From Candidatus Zixiibacteriota bacterium (lineage in GTDB: Bacteria > Zixibacteria > MSB-5A5 > GN15 > JAAZOE01): a stretch of 6,579 nucleotides of DNA. Shown here in pieces: positions 6,280 to 6,579 of this stretch. The DNA is taken from the NCBI GenBank assembly GCA_012797915.1, contig JAAZOE010000345.1:1-6579 (forward strand), written 5' to 3'. The notes under the pieces were generated by a model. It searched no databases and had not been told where the DNA came from. It saw only the letters and a program-made list of their open reading frames with translations. Positions within the stretch are counted from its first letter, which is position 1. Each line of letters begins with the position of its first letter. The position numbers and the translations under genes were made by a program.

Positions 6280-6579
6280 TTACTGCAAAACGAATTCGGT
6301 GAAATAGACGGCGGCGATATCGCCGGTCTGCATCAGCTTCTCCGCCCGCTGTTTGATCAACTTCCGCAACAGCTCCCGTTGCCGGAAGTCGGTCAATTCG
6401 GCGATCGACTGCGAAGAGAGGATGGTGATGAGGGCGTCGCGGATAACCGCCTCCCGCTCGGAGAAACGATCCCCGGCCTTGGCATCACCCAATTCGAATC
6501 CGACCGAGGCCGACAGATAGCGGGTGCCCCCGGTGCCGGCGGGATTGACGATGATTTCGTTGATCATGTAGATGTTGCC
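6280..6579 (-). CDS. fliL: Flagellar basal body-associated protein FliL, C-terminal part (gene runs off the right edge)
   Basis: FliL is a single-pass inner-membrane protein that surrounds or stabilises the MotAB stator around the basal body. Only the last 99 codons are in the window. The frame is open to the right edge, so the N-terminal membrane segment is not visible. The visible part fits the periplasmic FliL domain: EIIVNPAGTGGTRYLSASVG near its start (family pattern VNL..pgG.RYL), an acidic-basic stretch REAVIRDALITILSSQS, LTDFRQRELLRKLIKQ, and the ending VYFTEFVLQ, which matches the usual FliL C-terminus. Its stop (TAA, 6282-6280) lies 12 nt before fliM. The methionine at 6567 is internal, not a start. 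FliL is divergent, so the call leans partly on position next to fliM. Confidence 0.93.
   Translation of the reverse strand, partial: GNIYMINEIIVNPAGTGGTRYLSASVGFELGDAKAGDRFSEREAVIRDALITILSSQSIAELTDFRQRELLRKLIKQRAEKLMQTGDIAAVYFTEFVLQ

Noticed and set aside
1..6579. A virulence-type (injectisome) type III secretion locus instead of a flagellar one
   Set aside because: The export proteins have injectisome relatives, but FliL, a FliM with the CheY-binding peptide, and FliO are flagellum-specific, so the locus is flagellar.

Overview
The window is one flagellar gene block, and every gene lies on the minus strand, so it reads from right to left: fliL (3' part only), fliM, fliN, fliO, fliP, fliQ, fliR, flhB and flhA (5' part only). 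The sequence is GC-rich. Long open frames on the plus strand are antisense shadows of these genes. I cannot name the organism. The fliLMNOPQR-flhBA order, a plain FliN rather than a CheC-containing FliY, and a sigma-54-type promoter fit a polarly flagellated proteobacterium or another Gram-negative-type lineage that uses sigma-54 for flagellar genes. That placement is inference.

Right part (about 4690-6579): fliL encodes a stator-associated membrane protein. fliM and fliN encode the C-ring switch proteins that bind CheY-P and set rotation direction. Middle part (3077-4671): fliO, fliP and fliQ encode the assembly factor and two components of the membrane export gate. From fliL to fliQ the genes are spaced by 6 to 21 nt or overlap by 8 nt, which indicates a tightly coupled operon.

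Between fliQ and fliR there is the only real gap, about 180 nt. It holds a 31-nt near-perfect inverted repeat (3003-3033) and, nearer to fliR, an excellent -24/-12 sigma-54 promoter match (TTGGCAC-N5-TTGC, 2935-2950, minus strand). A good RBS follows and leads into a GTG start. I infer that fliR-flhB-flhA can be transcribed from its own sigma-54 promoter.

Left part (1-2893): fliR, flhB and flhA supply the third gate subunit, the self-cleaving substrate-specificity switch (NPTH motif present) and the large export-gate ion channel/docking protein. flhB overlaps fliR by 4 nt (or lies 2 nt after it) and flhA overlaps flhB by 8 nt. flhA runs off the left edge after 341 codons. GTG starts are frequent (fliM, fliP, fliR, flhA, probably flhB).

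No mobile element, CRISPR array, RNA gene or undescribed system was seen. The most informative non-coding region is the fliQ-fliR gap.
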